DNA of 22,318 nucleotides from Chara braunii (taxonomy: Eukaryota; Streptophyta; Charophyceae; Charales; Characeae), in assembly GCA_003427395.1 (NCBI GenBank), contig BFEA01000300.1, positions 722,740 through 745,057 on the forward strand, given 5' to 3'. Positions 8,469 to 15,851 of this stretch are shown here, piece by piece. Numbering within the stretch: the first letter of the stretch is position 1; the number at the start of each line of letters is the position of its first letter. The position numbers and the translations under genes are program-made. A model generated the notes under the pieces. The model was not told the origin of the DNA, made no database searches, and worked only from the letters and a program-made list of their open reading frames with translations.

Positions 8469-8572
8469 TGAGTCGGTGAAACTCCGACGAAACAGTTTGT
8501 CACAGCCCCTCGTTTGTAGTCCTCTTCTCTCTCTCTGCCTACGGTTTTACCGGGCAGTTCTGTTTGTGACGA
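8428..8572 (+). mobile_element. Hammerhead-linked element with inverted ends, copy 2
   Basis: The left end CGTCAAATAGAACTGCCC (8428-8445) is inversely repeated at the right as GGGCAGTTCTGTTTGTGACG (about 8553-8572). Both ends abut AT-dinucleotide runs (8399-8427 and 8573-8585). The right two thirds match the copy near 4970-5075. The two ends can pair as an extended helix with the hammerhead core in its head. It may be a small retroelement or terminal-repeat fragment in (TA)n DNA; no coding sequence is present. Confidence 0.6.
8466..8501 (+). ncRNA. Hammerhead ribozyme motif, 5' box damaged (copy 2)
   Basis: CTATGA (8466-8471, expected CTGATGA) is followed by a perfect stem II, GTCGG/CCGAC, with loop TGAAACT (8472-8488). 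Then come GAAAC (8489-8493) and AGTTTGTC (8494-8501). Stem III is ACA/TGT with a GTT loop, and cleavage would fall after C8501. The one missing base in the first box coincides with the boundary of the inverted repeat, so the box was probably truncated when flanking DNA was joined. Stem I cannot be drawn with the present flank, so this copy should be inactive. Confidence 0.65.
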
Positions 8573-8589
8573 TATATATATATATGTGA

Positions 8590-8990
8590 AGTAATAATTG
8601 TTATATGAATTGTAACGGTCTGCAACCGATGCGCTTCTTGTTCTTTTTCTGTACAGCTACATGTTCCATTTCTGTGCAGCTCCATCTATACCCCTCCTGA
8701 CTCATTGGCGTGGTTCGCTACAGCCATTGGACTTAACAGGGCAATGGCGCCCGCGGATAGAATGGCTTATAGCTTGAAAGGGTGCCATGACATGTTCTGT
8801 GATGGGCTGCTCGATAGACTAGCACTGCATTCTCTTTGAATTAGGTGAATCTGACATCTCTGTGGGTAGAGCAAGCAGTGCCACGCACATGCAAGTGTGC
8901 CTGCAGGCGAGGATGTGTGAGATTCTGAGCAATCAGCAAGGAGGTTTGTGACTGTCTGAGGAAAGACTGTGATAGTAAAGGCGAGTGAGC
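8590..8990. other. Anonymous DNA, no gene recognised
   Basis: No protein, RNA or mobile element could be supported. Composition is balanced and no tandem repeat is visible until the GTTAC-rich sequence begins near 9000. Confidence 0.4.
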
Positions 8991-8999
8991 TTTCACTTG

Positions 9000-9130
9000 C
9001 ACTAACTGAGAGTTACAGACGTACTATAGTACTGTTAACTCGAGTTATGCTCGCACTGTGCTTACAGGGAACTGGTTATCCACTTACTGCAGAAGTTACT
9101 GTAGTTAACAGGTAACTGCAGCTAGTGTCA
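9000..9130. repeat. GTTAC/GTAAC-rich segment
   Basis: Short words such as GAGTTAC, GTTAAC, AAGTTACTG and GGTAACTGCAG recur irregularly, and TACTATAGTA is a local palindrome. It looks like an eroded extension of the minisatellite that follows the TG tract. Confidence 0.6.
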
Positions 9131-9143
9131 CCAGTCACACAAT

Positions 9144-9152
9144 TGTGTGTGT

Positions 9153-9208
<56 letters not shown>
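9144..9208. repeat. (TG)n microsatellite
   Basis: TG dinucleotide run with one TC interruption, lying between the GTTAC-rich segment and the first minisatellite unit. Confidence 0.95.
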
Positions 9209-9211
<3 letters not shown>

Positions 9212-9955
9212 GGTGGGAGTATGTGAAGGTGGGAATCAAAGCAGTTTCAGTAACTGTTACTGTGGTAGTTGCATTTACTGCAGTGAAGCCCAGCAGCAGT
9301 AAGCAGTTATGTGGCGTGCTGTCATGTATGGTTGAGCGTAAAGGTGGGACTCAAAGCAGATGCAGTAACTATTACGGTTACTGTGCGAGTTGCAGTTACT
9401 ATGGTAAATTCCAGCATAAGTATAGCAGTTAAGCAACCCTTTCACCAGCGCTACGAATTTCTCACAGGCAATCTCTCACTTGAGAATTTGCACTCCAGCC
9501 GTGCATGGTTGTGCATAAACTCTTACTATTACTGTTACTGTTACTGTGATCTGTACATGGAATCACAACAGTTAGTACATGGTGTGCTGCCGTGGATGGT
9601 TTTGCATAAAGGTGGGAGTGAGTCAAAACAGTTTCAGTAACTGTTCCAGCGTTAGTTGCTTTTACTGCAGTTAAGAAAAGCGAGCAGCAGTAAGCACTCA
9701 CATGGTGTGCTGTCACGTATGGCTGAGCGTAAAGGTGGGACTCACAGCAGTCGCGGTAACTGTTACTGCGGTAGTTTCTTTACTGTGGTAAATCCCTGCA
9801 ACAGTAAGCAGTTACATGGTGTGTGGCTGTGCGTGGTCGTGCATGAAGGTGGGAGTTATAGTAGTTTCTGTAACTGTTGCAGCGGTTGTCGCAGTTACTG
9901 CAGTAAAACCGAGCAACAGTAAGCGGCCGCATGGCGTGCTGTCATGCAAAGTTTC
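9209..9955. repeat. Minisatellite of roughly 115-130-bp units
   Basis: Units begin with AAAGGTGGGA(G/C)T at about 9209, 9340, 9609, 9731 and 9844. Each carries a CAGTAACTGTTAC-like core, a GCAGTTACTGCAGTAA-like palindrome, AGCAGCAGTAAGCAGTTA and GTGTGCTGTCATGTATGG. Spacing is about 113-131 except for one double-length interval with a diverged unit near 9480. The frames read through it are repeat by-products. Confidence 0.85.
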
Positions 9956-10001
9956 TAGCTGGGTGGTGTTTGCTTCAAAATTTGGTGTGTGACGCGGGCT
10001 G

Positions 10002-10101
10002 CCCCTCCCCCCCCCCCCCCCCTGGACACTCCGGCAGTGATTGCAACCGCCCACCTGAACCTCATATGTTGTGATATTTCATCCTGGACACTCCGGCGGT
10101 T
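10002..10101. repeat. C-run and spaced direct repeat
   Basis: A C-rich run (10002-10022) ends in CCTGGACACTCCGGC, which recurs at 10083 as CCTGGACACTCCGGCGG after about 60 bases. No function could be assigned. Confidence 0.7.
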
Positions 10102-10427
10102 CGAACAGAAATTTTCACAGTATGGTCTCATCTTCCATTTCATTGGGCAACTTCTGTTACCAAGATAAGTGTGCTCAGCCGATGCTCGACCGTGCTGGCG
10201 TCAACGTTGCTGCTTCTCGTCAAGTTGTATTTCACAGACACAGCAAGTGGTGTCTGTCTGCTTAAAGATTGAGAGCTTTTCGGTCGCGATGTATAATGGT
10301 CGGGGACTTTCAAAACTTCACCCAATCTGTGATTGGGGGCAATGGCAGCTGCTGAGGAGGTTGAGAAACTGGCTGAACCAAGAGGACAAAAGAGCACAAC
10401 AGACAGGAAGATCATTGGAGGTGGGGT

Positions 10428-10430
<3 letters not shown>

Positions 10431-10498
<68 letters not shown>

Positions 10499-10719
10499 NN
10501 NNNNNNNNNNNNNNNNNNNNNNNNNNNNNNNNNNNNNNNNNNNNNNNNNNNNNNNNNNNNNNNNNNNNNNNNNNNNNNNNNNNNNNNNNNNNNNNNNNNN
10601 NNNNNNNNNNNNNNNNNNNNNNNNNNNNNNNNNNNNNNNNNNNNNNNNNNNNNNNNNNNNNNNNNNNNNNNNNNNNNNNNNNNNNNNNNNNNNNTCTCTC
10701 TCTCTCTCTCTCTCTCTCT
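10431..10719. repeat. (TC)n microsatellite containing an assembly gap
   Basis: TC repeat runs from 10431 to 10498 and resumes at 10695-10719. Between them are 196 N (10499-10694), so the true length is unknown. The gap was set by scaffolding through the repeat. Confidence 0.97.
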
Positions 10720-10894
10720 GGCTTGAGGTGTTCGCTTGCTTGAGACTTATATGCAGGTGCATATGCTAAGCACTGGCAGGCTATGGCAAGGTGAAGGAGG
10801 TGAAAAGACACGGCACGGCACAGCTCAGCACACTCTGGTGCTGTGGTAGCTGGACAGTTAGCGACTTTCGATGTTCATGTTACTTCATAATATG

Positions 10895-11097
10895 AATGTT
10901 AACTTACTTCAGAACACGATCATTATTATTTATTTAAGGATATTGCTTCCATTGTGTCATTTGAGTTCTTCATTAGTGTGGCGTGCGAAGTACAATGTTA
11001 ACTTACTTCAGAACACCATCGTTATTATTTATTTAAGGATATTGCTTCAGTTTTGTGTCATTTGAGTTCTTCATTAGTGTGGCGTGCGAAGTACATG
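10895..11097. repeat. Tandem duplication, period about 99-101
   Basis: AATGTTAACTTACTTCAGAA starts at 10895 and again at 10994, and the two units are almost identical through GTGTGGCGTGCGAAGTACA. A third partial start (AAGTACATGTTACC) follows at about 11089. Few differences suggest a recent event. Confidence 0.92.
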
Positions 11098-11290
11098 TTA
11101 CCTGATGCGTTGAGCCAGAACAAAAAAAAAAGGAAATGGAAAAGACATGTCAAACGAACGGACTCTGTATGATTGCTAAAGGTTGTGCAGCTGCGTTCCA
11201 GCTCCGCAACCATCGGTCTAGTTTGACGACCATGTGACCAAAAGCTGTGTTTGCATCCTCTTCGGGACTTGAGCTCGCTCGTTTATTATG

Positions 11291-11442
11291 TTTAACAGTT
11301 AACTTTAACAGTAAACTTTAACAGTTAACCTCTACGTTAACAGTTAACTTTAACAGTTAACAGTTAACTTTCACAGTTAACTTCTATTTTAGCAATTAAC
11401 TTTAACAGTTAACAGTTAACTTTAACAGTTAACTTTTAACTG
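11291..11442. repeat. GTTAAC-rich short tandem repeat
   Basis: Units of the form TTTAACAGTTAAC repeat with small changes across about 150 bases, giving many GTTAAC palindromes and many CAGTTA words. Unit length varies between about 7 and 20 because whole or half units were lost or gained. Confidence 0.88.
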
Positions 11443-11476
11443 TAAGTAAGTTTCCACTTTTTCTCTCCAGCTCCAG

Positions 11477-11616
11477 GGGCGAGGTCCTGCTGGTCCCGCT
11501 CCCAAAGAGGATTGGATTGGATTTATCGCCTGAGTCTTGACGGTTGATCTGCTTTTATGCATCACCGCACAAACGGGCGCATAGTTCAATCAACTTTCCC
11601 TAGTGGGACCTCGCCC
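11477..11616. repeat. 140-bp segment bounded by an 11-bp inverted repeat
   Basis: GGGCGAGGTCC (11477-11487) is the exact reverse complement of GGACCTCGCCC (11606-11616), and similarity extends a few bases further with mismatches. The interior has no open frame. It could be a small foldback element, but no second copy or target duplication was found. Confidence 0.45.
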
Positions 11617-11629
11617 GAGGATGTGACGA

Positions 11630-12135
11630 GTAGACATCATCACAATTGTGTTAACTTGTGCGTCCCTGTCTTCCTAATAGCACACACTCTGTGCATCCTT
11701 CTCTCTTTTTTCCGCCAGCGTGCAGTCTGATGAGCAGTTCATCCCCTCGTTTGAGGGGCAATCAATGCTTTTCTCGTCAACCACAATTCGTAATTTGCTC
11801 CGTTTTCTGTCAAAAAAAAAGAAAAAAACAATTCGTAATTAAAAAAAAAAAACCTTGAAAAAGTACATACCCTTAAATAACCAGTTCTCCAAGCCTCTCT
11901 TTTCCGATGCCCAGCCCTGAAGAAAGGAAAGGAAATGTTGCGGGCGTGATCTTGCCATGTGCTGCCAGCCTTTTCCCTCCCCTTCGGTAGCCCCGACTTG
12001 GGATTTTGTGGCACGTTCGCCAGCCCGTTGGAACAACGAACGTACCAGGGCCAGGGAAATGGGTCGGTGGGTCCGATCAAGTGCTGTGCATTGTGAATTG
12101 AAAAGATGTGTGACCCTTCATTTGGCTGCTTAGCC
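11630..12135. other. Anonymous DNA, no gene recognised
   Basis: Contains a perfect hairpin CCCCTC-GTTT-GAGGGG (11743-11758) and two A-runs (about 11812-11852). Open frames on the minus strand are short and unrecognised. Confidence 0.4.
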
Positions 12136-12139
12136 TTGG

Positions 12140-12298
12140 TTAAACCACCAGTGCTTGGCCCAGCTATGGGCCGCGGAAAAAAATAGAGTAGAAATGTTTC
12201 TAGTTGGATGAATTTGGGCGCTCCTGTAGTGGCCCGTACGTTTCCGAAAATCGCGCAGCGTTAACGCTACATGACTTGAGGAAGTACTGGTGGTTTAA
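12140..12298. mobile_element. TTAA-flanked MITE, copy 2
   Basis: The left end TTAAACCACCAGTGCTTGG and right end AAGTACTGGTGGTTTAA form an inverted repeat with one mismatch in the first 15 bases. TTAA lies at both edges (12140-12143 and 12295-12298). The body matches copy 1 nearly end to end, including GGCCCAGCTATGGGCC, TAGAGTAGAAATG, ATGAATTTGGGCGCTCCTG and TAGTGGCCCGTACGTTTCC. Differences are scattered substitutions and small indels, mostly near AGCGTTAACGCT (12256-12267), so both copies descend from one element and have diverged for some time. Confidence 0.88.
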
Positions 12299-12299
12299 G

Positions 12300-13140
12300 C
12301 TGTATATTCCAAAGCTGTTCGGGGACTTTCGATTTTGGGTTTGAACTTTGAAGCTAGTCTCAGATCCCCCCCCCTTGAAAGTGCCAGCACTTCTCCCCCT
12401 CCTCCCACCGCTGCCCATCCCTCTTTTTCCTTTCAGCAACACCAGCAACAACAACCCCAATACGAGTTTTGAAATACTTTTTATCCGAAGACGTTTTTGT
12501 TTGCTTTTTTTTGTGTTTTTTTTAACCACTACTATCTCAAATCCTGTTTTCACCGAACCAGACGTTCACTGGGAAACGAGTTTTGCCGAGCCTGGGCAGT
12601 TGCATACCTGAAAGGAGAAAAAAAGTGAAAGAAGAAGAAGGAAAAAGGAGGTCCCTAATGCCGTGATAACCAGCAGATGCATTTTACTAAGTGTCAGTGT
12701 GACTGCGCCCTCAATGAGGGTGTCTGTCCGCTGAACAACAAACAAAAACAAAAGGAAAAAAGGCATCCCTTATGCCATGATTCCGGTTCGATTCAGGATG
12801 CGACAGTACGACCGTACTGTGAGCACTATGAAGTGAGGCAGCTATATCCCCATGTGCAATACGCCCTGCCTCGCTGGCAGGGCACCAGAACTACTTGCAA
12901 AGAAAGTGAAAAAATGAAAACTATATCAACCCCGTTTCGCACATGAAGGCCAGATACATTCCTCAAAGCGCTGGTGGACTTCCACCTCCGTGAGGGCCTT
13001 CCCCGGCATCGCTGGATTCAAATTTCTTTAGTTATTTTCCCTATTTTTATTTTCTTCTTTCTTTTTTCGTTTTCAGAAACCTCTGCCGTGCCTGCCCCGA
13101 GTCGTCAGACTCTGACAAGTAGGCTACTAGATGGACTTCG
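12300..13140. other. Anonymous DNA with short repeats, no gene recognised
   Basis: Pyrimidine-rich stretches and A-rich runs occur (for example 12366-12400 and 12610-12650). An imperfect duplication with period about 111 is seen where AAAGGAGGTCCCTAATGCC (about 12641) resembles AAAAGGCATCCCTTATGCC (about 12757). No protein domain was recognised. Confidence 0.4.
12863..12883. repeat. Perfect 8-bp hairpin
   Basis: GCCCTGCC-TCGCT-GGCAGGGC forms an uninterrupted stem with a five-base loop. It is not followed by a T-run, so there is no reason to call it a terminator. Isolated. Confidence 0.6.
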
Positions 13141-13156
13141 CGATTGCCTGTGAAAG

Positions 13157-13450
13157 GTAGTGGTGGTTTAAAGCAAGGCTTCGATCTGTTCGTTATCCGA
13201 AGACGTCAACTATTGATTTACAATTGTTTTTGTCCAAGGGTGGTGCTCCAGCGATGTTCTTCGGAGACTTTCGCTAATAGTTTGAGGGGCTCCACCTACG
13301 GGCCCTTTCAGGGGTATTGTGGAAATGGGCAACATGGAAAATTTGTGTTCTTCATTTTTACTGGGCCCAGAATTGTGGCCCGAAAAGGTCGGAGGCCTGC
13401 CCGAGGCCCGCTATTTTCCCACGCGGCAAGGTAGTACCTAGTGGTTTAAG
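13157..13450. mobile_element. Possible right-end remnants of the TTAA MITE family
   Basis: TAGTGGTGGTTTAA (13157-13170) and TAGTACCTAGTGGTTTAA (about 13433-13450) resemble the right end of the MITEs at 6490 and 12140. Sequence before the second (GGGCCCAGAATTGTGGCCCG) also recalls the family's GGCCCAGCTA(T)TGGCC motif. No matching left ends (TTAAACCACC) are present, so these are at best truncated or rearranged copies. Confidence 0.35.
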
Positions 13451-14073
13451 GGAATTCTTGGGAAACGATACTCGGCTGGCGTAGTCCCAAGTTAAGAACC
13501 GACGAATCCGCATTGGAACACGGTGATTCATGGACGACTTCGGATTTCAGAGATCGGAGGCGGACTACACAAAAGGGTGGAAAGTTGGAAATGTGAAAAC
13601 AGCGGTGGAGCCCGCAATTCTTCGAGGACTTTCCTTGAAGAACCGCAGTGGAGCCCAACCCTAATTCAAAGTTTGTTGTCTTCTCTTTGCCAGTGGTTTT
13701 TAAGTTCGCAGCCCATGGACGTCAGTGGTCCTGTACGTCCTCCCTCTCCCTCACTCGTGGTTAATAGGTGGTGTCATTTTCGGTGAAGTTTTCATCGAAA
13801 CTGCCATATTTCCCTGAGTTTTTGCTTTTTTTTGCTACTTCGAACAGGGTTTTATAGTGCTGTTCATTTATTTATTTTTTTTTTCCTGTTTGTTTTTTAA
13901 TGTTTGTATTAGGACCCTGCATAGTTTGTTTGCAAAAGTTTCAACGACATTGCTTGTAGTGCTGCGGCGAAAACCCCCGAATTTTGGGCCTTCCATTAAC
14001 CGCGTGTTCCCCCCCGACGTTCAACCGGGGGACCAAACCAGCCGGGCCGCCCGGGACCCCCACCGGCCGAAGG

Positions 14074-14094
14074 CCAGGCCGCCGGGCGGCCTGG
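14074..14094. repeat. Perfect GC-rich palindrome, 10-bp arms
   Basis: CCAGGCCGCC, one G, then GGCGGCCTGG. About 35 bases upstream lies ACCAGCCGGGCCGCCCGGG (about 14037-14055), which is also found at the left end of the 4267 element (4274-4292). This suggests related GC hairpin modules in two elements. Confidence 0.8.
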
Positions 14095-14111
14095 ATTTTA
14101 ACACTGTTCAA

Positions 14112-14266
14112 CGTACTATTTGCTGCAAATAGGATTGCTGCATCAATGCGAGGAAAAGCTTGTACACATTTATCTATACGATATCGATCATCTCGTCACC
14201 ATCCCTTCGTACAAACTTTTTCCTTGCACTGACGCAGCAGCAATCCTGCTTGCAGCAAATAGTACG
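14112..14266. repeat. Nested 155-bp imperfect palindrome
   Basis: CGTACTATTTGCTGCAA (from 14112) is mirrored exactly by TTGCAGCAAATAGTACG (to 14266). Pairing continues inward through AGGATTGCTGC/GCAGCAATCCT, then a region with small indels, then AGGAAAAGCTTGTAC against GTACAAACTTTTTCCT. The arms are about 55 bases with a loop of about 42. As a transcript it would form a long hairpin. Size and terminal symmetry fit a MITE, but no target duplication was seen. Confidence 0.75.
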
Positions 14267-14679
14267 GCAAAGCCGTTCTCAGTAACTGTTATACAATAAC
14301 TTAAAGCGGTGCGGTAAATCCACCACACACTACATCACCTAATACATCGAAATGATCGAATATTACTGGCATGTACCTATGGTTGTTTTTGTTGCTTTTG
14401 TTGCTATTGTTGCCGATGTTGCTGTTTTTTTCCTTTTGAATTGTGGTTGATGTTGTTGCTATTATTGCTGCCATTGCCGTTGGACACGCGGTAACTGGAA
14501 GGCCCAAAATTCGGGGGTTTTCGCCGCATCACTACAAGCAATGTCGGGCGGGCCTTGCATATTTTTGCGCGGGGGGTCAGGAGGGCCTCAGCGGGGGCAG
14601 GCGGCCTCCCCACACACATCACAGGCGTGTAGGCCTTGTTTTTTTTTTGTTTTTTTTTGTTTTTTTGTGAAGGGCGTTC

Positions 14680-14915
14680 TCCCCCCTGCCTCCTTTCGCG
14701 CCCGGTAATCGTGTTGGAATTCGAAAGTGAAAGCTGCCTTTCCCCCCTCAAAGCGTGCCCGACGCGCCCGACTTCGCCATCCACAGTCGCGCTCGACATT
14801 GCTGCCGCTCGTCGTGATTCGTGCCCTGCCTTGAAGCCGTCGTCGACCTCGAACACTACGTCCCGGTCTGAAGTCCTGTGAATAAGCGGAAAAGCGGGGT
14901 TCATAAATAGTGGTG
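14680..14915. other. GC-rich stretch without a recognised gene
   Basis: This stretch is open in several frames on both strands, which is common in GC-rich DNA. The minus-strand reading (DVVFEVDDGFKAGHESRRAA) is the most protein-like but was not recognised. It borders the mitochondrial insertion directly. Confidence 0.3.
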
Positions 14916-14917
14916 TA

Positions 14918-15138
14918 CCAGCAATTAAACAACGATTTTTTCCTTTCACTTTTGTCACTTTTACTTTTTTTCTTTATTGTAATCTTATTGGCATGATTCT
15001 TTATAATTTTACAGTGACAAGTCATTTTGTGGTCACCTTTGGTCTTTCATTATCTCTTTTTATTCGGCTTACTATAGTGGGATTTCAAACTCATGGACTT
15101 TATTTTTTGAGTTTTTTATTACCTCAAGGCGTACCTTT
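14918..15138 (+). pseudogene. atp6: Mitochondrial atp6 fragment (NUMT)
   Basis: About 74 codons, open throughout, encode an internal part of ATP synthase subunit a, the membrane subunit of the proton channel. The reading runs KQRFFPFTFVTFTFF, NLIGMILYNFTVTSHFVV, TIVGFQTHGLYFLSFLLPQG and VPL. The family pattern NLxGMxPYxFTVTSHF...TIVGFQ..GL.FLSFLLPxGVPL is plain. Start, N-terminus and the C-terminal half are absent. At 15138 the frame passes straight into a tRNA. A usually conserved glycine before TIVGF is replaced (FIRLTIVGF), in keeping with decay. It lies in a mosaic with other mitochondrial pieces, so it is read as nuclear-transferred DNA. Confidence 0.88.
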
Positions 15139-15212
15139 GGCAGAGTAGTTTAGTAGGTTAGAACAGCGAAATCATAATTCGCATGTCGAGGGTTCGAATC
15201 CCTCTTCCGTCA
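15139..15212 (+). tRNA. trnM: tRNA-Met(CAU)-like gene of organellar origin
   Basis: A full cloverleaf can be drawn. It has a seven-base acceptor GGCAGAG against TTCCGTC with one A-C mismatch and two wobble pairs, and a D stem GTTT/GAAC. The anticodon stem is GCGAA/TTCGC with loop ATCATAA (anticodon CAU), and the T stem is GAGGG/CCCTC around TTCGAAT. The variable loop is five bases and the discriminator is A15212. No CCA is encoded. It begins exactly where the atp6 fragment ends and probably came from mitochondrial DNA as the elongator Met tRNA. The weakened acceptor stem suggests that it is no longer functional. Confidence 0.85.
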
Positions 15213-15231
15213 ATCGTGTTACGATAACAGA

Positions 15232-15316
15232 CTTGAGACGTGAAGCCAGTCCCATTCCGGGCCATACGTTACTGTCCACGTCTCAAGCAGGCGGCGGGCA
15301 TATACGTGGACAGTAA
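15232..15316. repeat. Overlapping, mutually exclusive palindromes
   Basis: CTTGAGACGTG (15232-15242) pairs perfectly with CACGTCTCAAG (15277-15287). TTACTGTCCACG (15269-15280) pairs perfectly with CGTGGACAGTAA (15305-15316). The two hairpins share bases 15277-15280, so only one can form fully at a time. AGACTTGAGA appears again at about 15356. The block lies between organellar fragments and resembles the GC-containing palindromic modules of some algal mitochondrial spacers. Confidence 0.75.
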
Positions 15317-15462
15317 GCCACGGCTGAATTCGCGCTCGATGTCAATTGCGAGCCCGAGACTTGAGAATCCACGCGGCACTAGATTGTCTGAGAAGGTACT
15401 CATGCAAGAACCTAAACCTTCAGGAGACAATTCAATTAAATTCGAGATCGTAGGTTGTTACA

Positions 15463-15642
15463 ACGTTTTTGTTGTACATCGTAGTCACTCCTTTGTTGAT
15501 AGGCTTCTCTACAAATTTATTATTTCATTTTAATTTAGGATTAGTTTGGATGTGTATTTTATTCTCATTTCTTCCCAATATGGAACGTTTGTTTCAAAAT
15601 GATTTTGAAGATGGTACACTCGAATTGTATTGTTTAAGTGGA
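15463..15642 (+). pseudogene. ccmB: Mitochondrial ccmB fragment (NUMT)
   Basis: About 60 codons in one frame match CcmB, the membrane subunit of the ABC-type complex for cytochrome c maturation. The reading includes LLYIVVTPLLIGF, FNLGLVWMCILFSFLP and RLFQNDFEDGTLELYCLS. The FQNDFEDGTLELY block is highly characteristic. The N-terminus and everything after the LS are missing; from about 15643 the open frame continues as unrelated sequence. A few extra residues stand before the FQND block. ccmB is carried in mitochondrial DNA of many streptophytes and some protists, which helps place the donor. Plus strand, opposite to the nearby nad6. Confidence 0.85.
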
Positions 15643-15851
15643 CCATCCACTCGTTTACAAAAGATCTGTTGTGATGAGAATGATGTGTTTGGCTTTTTGT
15701 CTTTCTTGCACACATCATTCATACGACTCGTACCTAAGTTCTTACAGGTGACTGTAGTGGATATGGTGAAGGCATAGTCTTACCCATTTAGTAATGGTGG
15801 AAGGTTGAGGTGCTTGTTCGCCGATGAAAGTGGCAAACTCATTGCTGTGTT

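Larger units (their letters stand above)
13945..14546. repeat. 602-bp foldback structure with about 65-bp inverted arms
   Basis: The left arm (13945-14010) and right arm (14482-14546) are inverted copies at about 90 percent by eye. They share runs such as CGGCGAAAACCCCCGAATTT on the left and its complement on the right. The interior holds a GC palindrome (14074-14094), a second nested inverted repeat (14112-14266) and a TTG-rich stretch. Both arms translate to a similar peptide (RRKPPNFGPS) in mirrored frames, which only reflects the inverted copy. This could be a foldback transposon or an inverted duplication. Confidence 0.75.

Noticed and set aside
9209-9955. CRISPR-like regular array
   Set aside because: Units are more than 110 bases, diverge throughout and lack a conserved-repeat plus variable-spacer pattern; the genome is eukaryotic. 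It is a minisatellite.
11727-11760. Another CTGATGAG box as a hammerhead
   Set aside because: It is followed by an unrelated hairpin (CCCCTC-GTTT-GAGGGG) and has no GAAA core or closing stem I.
12863-12883. Rho-independent-like terminator hairpin
   Set aside because: No T-run follows, and such terminators are not expected in nuclear DNA.
12319-13640. Recurring CGG(G/A)GACTTTC words as regulatory sites
   Set aside because: Four loose matches (about 10298, 12319, 13262, 13622) with only partly similar flanks; more likely eroded repeat sequence, too weak to call.
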